Positions 35,518 to 43,044 of a stretch of 64,000 nt of DNA are shown piece by piece. Numbering within the stretch: the first letter of the stretch is position 1; every line of letters starts with the position of its first letter. The stretch spans positions 3,087,178-3,151,177 of the forward strand of contig NZ_CP036263.1 of the NCBI RefSeq assembly GCF_007741515.1, written 5' to 3'. This stretch comes from Adhaeretor mobilis (lineage in GTDB: Bacteria > Planctomycetota > Planctomycetia > Pirellulales > Lacipirellulaceae). The notes beneath the pieces were generated by a model. It had not been told where the DNA came from. It ran no database searches and was given only the letters and a program-made list of their open reading frames with translations. The translations under genes and the position numbers were made by a program.

Positions 35518-36785
35518 CCAACCTGTCGCATCACTTCGACCGCTTTCTGCAAATCCAGTTCAGCATAGATTTCCGTCGTGCTCGTCGAACCGTGCCCATC
35601 TACCGCACGCGCCGCGTCGATGCCAAATCGCTTTCGAATTTCGGTGGATGCCGTATGTCGGATCCGATTCGGCGACCATTTCTCGACGCCTGCTTTGTCA
35701 CACGCTCGATGAACCGCCCGCCGATAACTGGCGGTCGAGTAGCAATCCTTGGCCGTACGTCGGGGAGTACTAACACGATTGGAGCCGCGGCGGTTACCAC
35801 AGGAAAGAGGCGTCGTTCGGGCGATTGCTGCTCGTTCCCGACGACGGCGTTCCGACTCGGCAGGCGAGAAACAGAACGACTCGGCTCCGCGAGCTTGGAG
35901 GTAGGGCTTGAGAATCTGTTGCGCTTGAGGCCCAATTGCCACAATGCGGTCTTTCTCAAAATGCTCTGTCTTATGCTCGGCCGGTTTGTAAACCCAAACA
36001 TCGCCTGAAGTATCAATGTCCCCAGGAGACATGCTGCAAATCTCTCCAGGTCGAGCACTGGTGAGTCGCTGGACACGTACCATGTCGGCAACTATTTCAG
36101 GCATGAATTCAAGCGTTGCCTTGATATCCGCATCGCTGACGGAGCTAACCTTGACAATCTCACGAGCTCGCGTGCGACCTTTCTTGAGCCCAGGTAACTC
36201 ACGGAGTGCCGTTGAAAGGGAAGCGTCGATAATCTCTTTCGCCGACGCCCACTTGAACATCCCGCGGAGGCGATTGACTTGTTTGTTGATGTACTTCCGC
36301 GACCAATCGAGCTCGTCAATCATCGCCTCGCGAAGCTCGTCCAATGCCAGCGGACCAAAATCGGCTGCATAGGTCATGGCATGATGCTTACGCAGGAGAC
36401 GCAAGACTTCATCGATAGTCCCCGCCTCTCGGGTGACTTTGCCATGCTTACGGTAGTAGCTCTTGGTGTGGCGCCGATAGACAAGGATTAGCTCACTGAT
36501 TGTTACCGGTGAGCCAGCCAGACGCTTCTCGCGGAGGGTACTAGCGGTGATGCTGGCGACCGCCTTCTGCACTGCGGTCCGATCGTCTTCGGCCCCAGCA
36601 CATTGCTCAGATTGCTGCTGATGGCGGGCCGTCTCCCACTTCTTGAGCAGTTCCTGATACCGCCGGTGGCTCTGTTGAGACCCATAGGGTCCAAGATAGA
36701 TATGCTTCCCGAAGAAGGAGACGACCGCTTGCTTGGTCGACTTATGGAAACGGTACTTCGGTGGCCTGTGAAAAAGTCTTGGCAT
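35514..36785 (-). CDS. Tyrosine recombinase / site-specific integrase 2
   Basis: 423 residues from ATG 36785 (MPRLFHRPPKYRFHKSTKQ). The frame is open further upstream through the tRNA-like site, but that part is only its translation. The catalytic tetrad is visible: Arg in TSARPGEICSMSPGD, the His/Arg box NRIRHTASTEIRKRF, His in VDGHGSTSTTEIYAE and its Tyr. It is close to integrase 1 in length and layout, including the N-terminal IYLGPYGS arm-binding motif. It probably mobilises island B together with the DUF1580 protein encoded beside it. Confidence 0.9.
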   Translation of the reverse strand: MPRLFHRPPKYRFHKSTKQAVVSFFGKHIYLGPYGSQQSHRRYQELLKKWETARHQQQSEQCAGAEDDRTAVQKAVASITASTLREKRLAGSPVTISELILVYRRHTKSYYRKHGKVTREAGTIDEVLRLLRKHHAMTYAADFGPLALDELREAMIDELDWSRKYINKQVNRLRGMFKWASAKEIIDASLSTALRELPGLKKGRTRAREIVKVSSVSDADIKATLEFMPEIVADMVRVQRLTSARPGEICSMSPGDIDTSGDVWVYKPAEHKTEHFEKDRIVAIGPQAQQILKPYLQARGAESFCFSPAESERRRRERAAIARTTPLSCGNRRGSNRVSTPRRTAKDCYSTASYRRAVHRACDKAGVEKWSPNRIRHTASTEIRKRFGIDAARAVDGHGSTSTTEIYAELDLQKAVEVMRQVG

Positions 36786-36813
36786 GGGGTGCTCTTTGCG
36801 GCTGTGAGAAGGC

Positions 36814-36848
36814 GCAAAGAGGGAAGTCTTGGAGACATCCCTCTTTGC
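36814..36848 (-). promoter_or_regulatory. Perfect inverted repeat in the integrase 2 leader
   Basis: GCAAAGAGGGA (36814-36824) and TCCCTCTTTGC (36838-36848) are perfectly complementary around 13 bases. It sits about 30 bases upstream of the integrase 2 start. Its sequence is unrelated to the leader repeats of integrases 1 and 3 but its position is the same. Confidence 0.55.
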
Positions 36849-36853
36849 ATTCC

Positions 36854-36874
36854 CTCTTTGGCTTCGGCAAAGAG
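36854..36874 (-). repeat. Second short hairpin in the integrase 2 leader
   Basis: CTCTTTG (36854-36860) pairs with CAAAGAG (36868-36874) around GCTTCGG. It shares the CTCTTTG core with the preceding repeat, so alternative pairings between the two hairpins are possible. Confidence 0.45.
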
Positions 36875-36934
36875 CCGCACCGACCCACAGGGTCGGGTAA
36901 CCTAAGTCCAGGTTTGGCTTGGGTTTAGAAAAAG

Positions 36935-36976
36935 TGGCGGGGGCCGGATTCGAACCGACGACCTCGAGGTTATGAG
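36935..36976 (-). other. Attachment site: 3' half of a CAT-anticodon tRNA (copy 2)
   Basis: Identical 42 bp to copies at 17611 and 39010. On the left is GGTAACCTAAGTCCAGGTTT, the integrase-proximal arm also seen at the other sites. On the right the flank differs from copies 1 and 3 but carries repeated TTAGCAACGATTG / TTAGCATCGATTGCA motifs (37057-37104). The right flank from the core to 37089 recurs at 61400-61533. Confidence 0.8.
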
Positions 36977-37211
36977 AGACCAGCCCGCGCACGCTGAAAC
37001 ACTGCGTTCGTAGTGATAAACCGATCCTACTACGGTTCAAATTCGCTTGCAAGTCTTAGCAACGATTGTCATCTAATAGCAAGTATTAGCATCGATTGCA
37101 TTTAAAAACCGTAGTCGCTTGCCAGCTCTTTTTCGGCGCAGAGAATAGAAGCAACACGAGGGGTTCACAAAGGTTGTCACCCCGTGTTTCTTGCTCTGAA
37201 AGGCGCTGTCA

Positions 37212-38279
37212 ATGTCGAGCTGGATCTCTCCGCTACTGTTCTTGCTAGCCGGTTCTACTGAAGACCAGCTGCGTAAACAGATCGACTTTCTGAAAGCGGA
37301 GAACGAGATGCTGCGCAAACGCATTCCCAAGAAACGCATCTTCCTTGAGGACGAAGAACGAGAGCGGCTACTAAAGCTGGGAGAGGCCATCGGAAGAGGG
37401 GTTCTTCAGGTGATTACCATCGTTAGCTCCCGAACTTACCAAAGGTGGCAGAGAGAAGTAAGGTGCGGCAAGAAGCCGACCAAGAAGATGGGCCGTAAAG
37501 GAACTCCAGAGTCAATCCGTGAAATCGTCGTCCGCCTCGCCAAAGAAACCGGCTGGGGCTACGGAAGAATTGTTGGAGAGCTGAAGAAGCTGCGCATTCA
37601 GTGCGTTGGTAGAACCACGGTAAGAACGATCCTCAAAGAAGAGGGCATCCACCCCGGGCCAAAGCGAGGCCCCGGCACTTGGCACGAGTTTGTCAAGACA
37701 CACGCCGAGTCGCTCTGGCAAATTGACTTCTTCAGCAAGCCGGTCGTCACCAAGACGGGAATCAAGCAGGCCTTCGTGCTCGCTTTTCTGCACGTGAACT
37801 CGCGTCGGGTGATCTGCTCGCCCGCCACATTCCATCCGAACGAGAATTGGGTCGTCAATCAAGCCGAGGCTTTTCTACAGCAAGCTGAAGAAGCCAATCT
37901 GCCGGTCCGTTACCTGGTTCGAGATAAGGACTACAAGTTCAGCCGTCGCTTCGACGAGGTTTTCGAGCAAGCCGATGTCGCTGTGGAGCCGACCTCTCCA
38001 CGATCTCCCAACCAGAACGCATACGTTGAAAGATGGATCGGCTCGATCAAGGGCGAATGCCTCAACCGGTTTTTTGCCTTTGGTTTGAAGCACCTCGACT
38101 ACCTCATCGAGGAATACGTTCGCTACTACAATGATTTACGCCCGCATCAACGGAAAGAAAACAAGCCGCTACTCGGGGTTTGGCCAGAGGGCCATGAGCC
38201 GCCCGATGATAATGAGCAGATTGTCTGTCAAAGCCGGCTTGGTGGTGTGCTGAAGCACTACGAGCGGATAGCTGCTTGA
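37212..38279 (+). CDS. rve-type DDE transposase of an IS3/IS481-like element (copy 1)
   Basis: 355 residues. It has a short Leu/Glu/Lys helical start (KQIDFLKAENEMLRKRIPKK), a helix-turn-helix region (RTYQRWQREVRCGKKP, ETGWGYGRIVGELKKL) and an integrase core with Asp in LWQIDFFSKPVV, Asp in YLVRDKDYKF and Glu in NAYVERWIGSIKGE. The terminal part (YNDLRPHQRKENKPL) is typical. All catalytic residues appear present in a single frame. A near-identical copy starts at 63091, and the last 15 codons of a third copy survive at 39298. Exact ends and IS family could not be fixed from the sequence. Confidence 0.82.
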   Translation: MSSWISPLLFLLAGSTEDQLRKQIDFLKAENEMLRKRIPKKRIFLEDEERERLLKLGEAIGRGVLQVITIVSSRTYQRWQREVRCGKKPTKKMGRKGTPESIREIVVRLAKETGWGYGRIVGELKKLRIQCVGRTTVRTILKEEGIHPGPKRGPGTWHEFVKTHAESLWQIDFFSKPVVTKTGIKQAFVLAFLHVNSRRVICSPATFHPNENWVVNQAEAFLQQAEEANLPVRYLVRDKDYKFSRRFDEVFEQADVAVEPTSPRSPNQNAYVERWIGSIKGECLNRFFAFGLKHLDYLIEEYVRYYNDLRPHQRKENKPLLGVWPEGHEPPDDNEQIVCQSRLGGVLKHYERIAA

Positions 38280-38326
38280 TTTTTTTGAACAGGGACTCTG
38301 CTGATTGTTGCTGCGCACCTTACGCC

Positions 38327-38866
38327 CTAGATGTCGTAAGGTGAGTGCCATGAGTTGTGCTGAATCTTCACCCAAATTACCAGCGCACTGCAACGGCGCT
38401 CCAGAGCAGCATCGGACGGATCATCGCGGAAGTTGTCGAGTTCGACTGGCCCAAAATCATCGGCCATCTCCAGCCCGTGCTTTTTTCCGAGCAGAGTGAC
38501 CATTTGGTGGATCAGCTCGCCCTCACGGGTCATCTTGCCGTTCTTCTGGTAGTACTCCCTGGCATGCAGCTTGTAGACGTGCGCCAACTCATCAATGCTC
38601 ACCTTCAGGCCTTGTCGCCATTTCAGGCGGAGCATGACTGGAGTCACTTGTTCGGCCAGTTTTTCGTCGAGCGATTTCTTCTGTGTGGGCGACGCCTGTA
38701 GGTGGCGGAGGGCATTCCACTGGCCCAAGATTTCTTGATACTTTTGGTGGCTTTTCTCGGAGCCATAGGCTCCCAAGTAGGTGGCGACGCCATTTAGGTA
38801 GACAATGGCCTGATTACTGCCTTTGTGAAGGCTGTATTTGGGGGGCCGATGAAAGAGACGGGGCAT
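38327..38866 (-). pseudogene. Truncated tyrosine recombinase (integrase 3)
   Basis: The first about 150 residues match integrases 1 and 2 (MPRLFHRPPKYSLHKGSNQ, TYLGAYGS, KMTREGELIHQMVTLLGKKH, DDFGPVELDNFRDD). After FRDD homology stops and an unrelated 30-residue tail follows, so the whole catalytic domain is missing. The break lies near 38425, close to the downstream end of the rve-type IS. Its leader hairpin and attachment site at 39010 are intact. It marks a former island C now reduced to about 2 kb. Confidence 0.85.
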
Positions 38867-38890
38867 GTGCGAACTCCAGTTTGGAACTCC

Positions 38891-38935
38891 AAACCAGTAG
38901 TTTTCCCAGGCACTACTGCCTAGTACTACTGGTTT
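38891..38935 (-). promoter_or_regulatory. Perfect inverted repeat in the integrase 3 leader
   Basis: AAACCAGTAGT (38891-38901) and ACTACTGGTTT (38925-38935) form a perfect 11-bp inverted repeat with a 23-base loop that itself contains a partial repeat of CACTACTGCC. Same position relative to the gene start as in integrases 1 and 2. Confidence 0.55.
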
Positions 38936-39009
38936 GCGCTACAAACGAGCCGCTCTACCAACCGCTGGCAGGTAACCTAAAGCTAGGTTTCAGCAATACT
39001 TACATCAAG

Positions 39010-39051
39010 TGGCGGGGGCCGGATTCGAACCGACGACCTCGAGGTTATGAG
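39010..39051 (-). other. Attachment site: 3' half of a CAT-anticodon tRNA (copy 3)
   Basis: Third identical 42-bp copy. Both flanks match copy 1: on the left GGTAACCTAAAGCTAGGTTT and ACGAGCCGCTCTACCAAC, on the right TTCAAAAAACCCTGTATTTC and TATTGCAAGACATTGCAT. This suggests that islands A and C, or their attachment regions, are close relatives. Confidence 0.8.
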
Positions 39052-39297
39052 CCACTTCCAGAACCGTTCAAAAAACCCTGTATTTCTCGACGTTTAGCAC
39101 GATTCTACACCCTAAAACGGCTATTGCAAGACATTGCATTGGCTATCAATAGTACGCTTGTATTTCAGTCTTTGCGTGAACAGTGGATTGTCTATTTCTG
39201 TCACTGCGAGAGATAGAATTTGCCGCATTTACAGGGACAGCAAGGCGTCCGTGAATGGTGGCTGACTCGGAGATAAGTTAGTCGCCGTGATTCCTCG

Positions 39298-39345
39298 CAC
39301 CGACTTGGTGGTGAACTGAAGCACTACGAACGGCTGGCTCCTTGA
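39298..39345 (+). pseudogene. C-terminal remnant of the rve-type IS transposase
   Basis: Reads HRLGGELKHYERLAP then stop, matching the end SRLGGVLKHYERIAA of the transposase at 37212. About 35 bases after the stop also resemble that element's downstream end (TGCTGCGCTGATTGG). The rest of the gene is gone. Confidence 0.6.
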
Positions 39346-39516
39346 GGATTCTTGAAGAGAGACTTTCTTGGTCGCTGCTGCGCTGATTGGAAAATCGATA
39401 TCGCAAATCTACGGCCACGAGCCAAGTCAACTCTTTACCATGACAATTGCCGTGGTAAAACCACGCTGCAGAGCACCTGTATAGACCCAATCAGAAGAGC
39501 CTTTTTTCATGACAAG

Positions 39517-39828
39517 CTATTCGAACACGACGGTGTCGGGCATGTAGACGCCTACATAGACGGCGTAAGTCCCGTCTACTTGCAGAGGGATTTCTATGTC
39601 CTCTGCAGTAGTATCGACCGTCGTTTCAATGCGCCATCTGCTGGGAGAGTTTGCGTCATCAACTTTCCACCAAGTGCTGTAATCGACCAACGCACCCCGC
39701 ACGCCGAATTCGACACCTTGACCGACAGAGCCATGCATTAAGCCGATTTCTTCTCCGGCTAGGCTGGATCCATAGGGGTCAGCGAGTTGCAAACGTGCAA
39801 TAGGTGAATCAGTGAGGATGGCATTGGA
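39517..39828 (-). pseudogene. C-terminal fragment of an unidentified gene
   Basis: A leftward frame of about 100 codons without its start reads AILTDSPIARLQLADPYGSS, then EFGVRGALVDYSTWWKV, RWRIETTVDTTAEDIEIPL and GTYAVYVGVYMPDTVVFE before the stop. It looks like the beta-rich end of a carbohydrate-active or sugar-binding protein, but I do not recognise a family. Its upstream part is cut off exactly where the ISAs1 remnant begins, so it is probably a gene interrupted by that insertion. Confidence 0.4.
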
Positions 39829-40408
39829 ATACTTGTCGGTCTAGCGTATCGCCCTGATTGGCCTCGATCTGCAGCAGATAGTCGCGTCCTTGTCCGCAGA
39901 TGAGTTCGGCTAACGGGCGTTGGGCAAACATGGCGTCGCCAGTGATCAGTCGCAGCATCGGATAGGTTTCCAGCAAGGCGACCAGGTGCCGGCACAGCAG
40001 GGTCGGTTCATTGGTCTTCTCCGCTCCAGTAGACCATTGCCCCACGACGGCTTGGACATCGTGAACAAACGCATTGAGCATGTGCAGCGGACGACCATTG
40101 TCGTCGATTCCCTGCTTGGCGGTCTTGCCGTCAACGGCAAGCACGCCGGAAGTCGGCCACGGAACACTTGGCAAGCGTGCGACTAATGGTAGTGGCACAG
40201 GGAGGCAGGTCCCGGTCAAAACCAAGCGGTTCTTTGAGTTGATCCCAGTTAACCGTAGCCCACCTGACCAGCACTTCCATCTCACGGATCCGCGCCAGCA
40301 TGCCCAGGAGCATCAAAACCACGATCCCCGAGAATGGGTGACGAACACCGCGTCGGCACCGGGGGTCGTCCAATTGTCAAACGCATCAAGAAGAGTCACT
40401 GCATGCAT
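39829..40408 (-). pseudogene. Decayed ISAs1-family transposase
   Basis: Pieces of one transposase in several frames: MHAVTLLDAFDN (start 40408), then DDPRCRRGVRHPFSGIVVLM in a second frame, then GVLAVDGKTAKQGIDDNGRP and LRLITGDAMFAQRPLAELI in a third. At least two frameshifts separate them, and the C-terminal third with the catalytic Glu is missing. It is more diverged than, and distinct from, the intact ISAs1 at 33543. Confidence 0.75.
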
Positions 40409-40762
40409 CTGTCGGCTCCTTCCAAAATGAAAAGAGCCACCCTGTTGCACCCTCTACGAGCCTAGGCCCTCGGTGGTTCGCGGAAATCGACTTTGCAGTT
40501 CTCCTGCTTCAAGACGACCACTACGGCACGCGACACGGACCCGTAATCTGTTTGCCAATAGAAGTTTAGAGTCGTTCGTCCTAGTTGCAAGAGCCGGCGA
40601 GGAGTGGTTATCAAATGCGATGATTGTCCGTATTTGGAGCTACTGGTCAGTAGTTGTCCGTAGCTGATCGAGCAATCAAATTTCTAGCGAATGTGGTACA
40701 GGCTGGAGCGACCTTTGCTGAACCACTACCAAGTGCGATTGAGGCAGTCCAGTGAAAAGGGC
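40409..40762. other. Intergenic, no gene seen
   Basis: About 350 bases between the ISAs1 remnant and the PEP-CTERM gene's terminator. Only short frames; no recognised site. Confidence 0.4.
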
Positions 40763-40787
40763 CAGCCTGTCGCGGATGGACAGGCTG
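40763..40787 (-). terminator. Hairpin terminator of the 40828 PEP-CTERM gene
   Basis: CAGCCTGTC (40763-40771) pairs perfectly with GACAGGCTG (40779-40787) around seven bases, 40 bases past the stop. On the minus strand TTTTC follows shortly after, so an intrinsic terminator is likely. Confidence 0.65.
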
Positions 40788-40827
40788 ACCTTGCAAGAGA
40801 CTAACGGATTTCTAATCACGCAGCCAT

Positions 40828-41583
40828 CTATCGTCGTCGCAAACGTGAGAGGGAGAGCGCGCCGATTAGCAATAGGCTTGCCGTCGCCGGTTCGGGGATG
40901 GGTGAAAAACCGCCTGCGGTGAAACGAACATAGTCCATTTCGTAAGTTCCCATCGTGCTACCGCTACCATCGCTCCACCAATGATTTCCTCCTGTTCCCA
41001 GCCCCGAGTCGGCAGCGTCGTATTCGCCGACAAGAACTCCATCGATCCAAGCATTGTACCCAATACTATTCTCTGCTTGGGCTATGCGATAAACATGCTG
41101 CGCGTCTGTCGTACTGGGTAGTGTCGCTAGCAGGCCAGCTATGCGGCTGAAGACTCTCCCGTCATCTAAGATATCAATGATGTCGTGAGGGTCGTTTTCG
41201 TCGCCAATCCGTGTCGTGTAGCGCCCGGAATTTAGCTTAACACTGGCTTCCCAGGTCCAGCCGTCGGCATGGGTTGCATCGGAGACCCAATTGGGGCTTT
41301 GGAGGAACACGACCAAGCCAGGGGTGGCGTGAGCCGTGTCGAATGCGACATCCAGAATTCCCGGGCTGGGAGAGTCGCCCGTCAAGGTATACCCGGTCAT
41401 GCTACCTGAATATCCTGTGGTTCCGAAGGTAGCTAGAGAGGCGGCATCACCCTCATACTTGTACGGGAATGTGGATGAGTCGGCCGGATTGATGATAGCC
41501 GCCCAGGCGGGAGCTCCGCACAGAAGCAGTCCGATCATAAAACTGCAAATCCCCTTAACTTTATGCACTCTTGAGCAATTCAT
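40828..41583 (-). CDS. PEP-CTERM protein consisting of one LamG-like domain
   Basis: 251 residues, start ATG 41583 with GGAGG nine bases upstream. After a signal peptide (ICSFMIGLLLCGAPAWA) comes a domain of about 195 residues also found in the proteins at 43045, 51480 (twice) and 55967. Its landmarks are NPADSSTFPYKYEGDAASL, GWTWEASVKL, RIGDENDPHDI, LPSTTDAQHVYRIAQA, GGNHWWSDGSGSTMG and MDYVRFTAGGFSP. The fold is likely a concanavalin-A-like (LamG-type) jelly roll. It ends in PEP-CTERM (IPEPATASLLLIGALSLS then RLRRR). Divergent from the regulator at 41831; likely a secreted glycan-binding protein of the cluster. Confidence 0.82.
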   Translation of the reverse strand: MNCSRVHKVKGICSFMIGLLLCGAPAWAAIINPADSSTFPYKYEGDAASLATFGTTGYSGSMTGYTLTGDSPSPGILDVAFDTAHATPGLVVFLQSPNWVSDATHADGWTWEASVKLNSGRYTTRIGDENDPHDIIDILDDGRVFSRIAGLLATLPSTTDAQHVYRIAQAENSIGYNAWIDGVLVGEYDAADSGLGTGGNHWWSDGSGSTMGTYEMDYVRFTAGGFSPIPEPATASLLLIGALSLSRLRRR

Positions 41584-41830
41584 TAGACGTATCCTCCCAA
41601 GACTTTGACTAGATCGGAGTCAACCCCGCGTGGGGGAAGAACAACTCCGAAAGCGAACTGGAAACTCGAGACAAGAAACAGAGGCCGCAGCATCGGAAAA
41701 TGCTTTCCACCTCCAAACGCCATAATAGCTGACTAACTCCCCATACCTGTTGCCAGTTCGTGTAGATTGGATGTGCGCATTGGGAAAAGTTGCTTTTCAA
41801 GCAACGTAGTGCTGCTAGTTTAGATCGGAA

Positions 41831-43033
41831 GTGAATGTGAACAATAAAACTCGTCGCTCTATCGGATTGCTCGTCGCTCCCTCTTCGGAAAATAACCGTG
41901 GAATCATCCAGGGTGTTCTCAACTACATTCGGGAGAATCCCGATTTGAAGGTCGATCAGCGAAAGGCATTGCCAAACCTTGCCTGGAAGGAGTTGCCCGA
42001 ATGGACCGGAGATGGCCTCATCGCTATGGCGCATACACGCCAGTATGTTCGAATGCTACGACGGAAAGGCTTGCCAGCCGTTAATGTCTCCTCTCAGGTC
42101 AATGACTCGCGAATCCCGAGAGTACACGCTGACGACCATGCAATGGGCAGGCTTGCGGCAGAAGAGTTTCTCGCTGCCGGCTTGCGTCATTTTGGTTTCG
42201 TAGGGCACATGAAGTGGCCGAATCATGAGAACCGTCGTGTAGGATTCAGTGAGACGCTTGCTGCAAACGACTTTGAATGCGCAACGATCAACATTCGTAT
42301 GGTGGAGTGGATATTTGAAGGCACGGAACAAATAGAAGTGGATATTCCTAAGCTGGCCAAAAGACTGGCAAAACTGAAAACACCCGTGGGCATGGCCGCT
42401 GGTAACGACCTGTTCGCGTACGCCATCTCCGAAGCCTGCAAACTCAACAAAGCGCAAGTCCCGTTTGATGTGGCGATCATTGGCAATGGAAATCTACGAC
42501 TCGTGTGCGACTCTACCGATCCGCCGCTTTCCAGCGTTGCTCACGGTGCAGAGCGGATAGGCTTTGAAGCGGCCGCGCTGTTGGACAAGATGATGCAAGG
42601 GCAAGGGAATGCGGAACAAGATCTGGTATTGCCTCCTAAGGGCATTGTGCAACGCAGATCCACCGATTTTTTTGCTGTCGAAGATCAACTGGTCTTGAAA
42701 GCGCTAAGATTGATCAGAAGTCACATCGGGGAGCCGTTTACAACGATCGAACTGGCCCATGATTTGGCCATTTCGCGCCGTATGCTAACGACTCGATTTC
42801 GGAAAGCACTAGGGCACTCGCCTGGTGAAGAGATTCGACGAGCAAAATTGCGTAAAGCCAAGGATTTGCTCACCAGCGGAAACCAATCCGTAGAAGCAGT
42901 TGGACATGCTTGTGGGTTCGAAAACTCAAGTGGCTTTGTTCGTTTCTTTCGCAGCGTCATGGGAGTCCCTCCCGGACAGTATAGGCGCAATTACCTAGCA
43001 AGCCGCGATAACTCTGCCATAGACAAGAAATAA
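41831..43033 (+). CDS. XylR-type regulator: periplasmic-binding-like sensor domain + AraC DNA-binding domain
   Basis: 400 residues. Residues about 8-285 form a LacI/periplasmic-binding-like sugar sensor (RSIGLLVAPSSENNRGIIQG, PRVHADDHAMGRLAAEEFL, GMAAGNDLFAYAISEAC). Residues about 295-395 form an AraC-type double helix-turn-helix (FTTIELAHDLAISRRMLTT, SVEAVGHACGFENSSGFVRF, GVPPGQYRRN). This layout is that of XylR-like activators of sugar use. The start is GTG 41831, with another in-frame GTG at 41837. It sits at the head of the rightward glycan cluster and divergent from the LamG-like PEP-CTERM gene, so it probably controls both. Confidence 0.88.
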   Translation: MNVNNKTRRSIGLLVAPSSENNRGIIQGVLNYIRENPDLKVDQRKALPNLAWKELPEWTGDGLIAMAHTRQYVRMLRRKGLPAVNVSSQVNDSRIPRVHADDHAMGRLAAEEFLAAGLRHFGFVGHMKWPNHENRRVGFSETLAANDFECATINIRMVEWIFEGTEQIEVDIPKLAKRLAKLKTPVGMAAGNDLFAYAISEACKLNKAQVPFDVAIIGNGNLRLVCDSTDPPLSSVAHGAERIGFEAAALLDKMMQGQGNAEQDLVLPPKGIVQRRSTDFFAVEDQLVLKALRLIRSHIGEPFTTIELAHDLAISRRMLTTRFRKALGHSPGEEIRRAKLRKAKDLLTSGNQSVEAVGHACGFENSSGFVRFFRSVMGVPPGQYRRNYLASRDNSAIDKK

Positions 43034-43044
43034 GAGGCCCTCAA

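Noticed and set aside
36786..37052. N-terminal extension of integrase 2
   Set aside because: It would translate the tRNA-like site and leader hairpins; homology with the other integrases starts at MPRLF.
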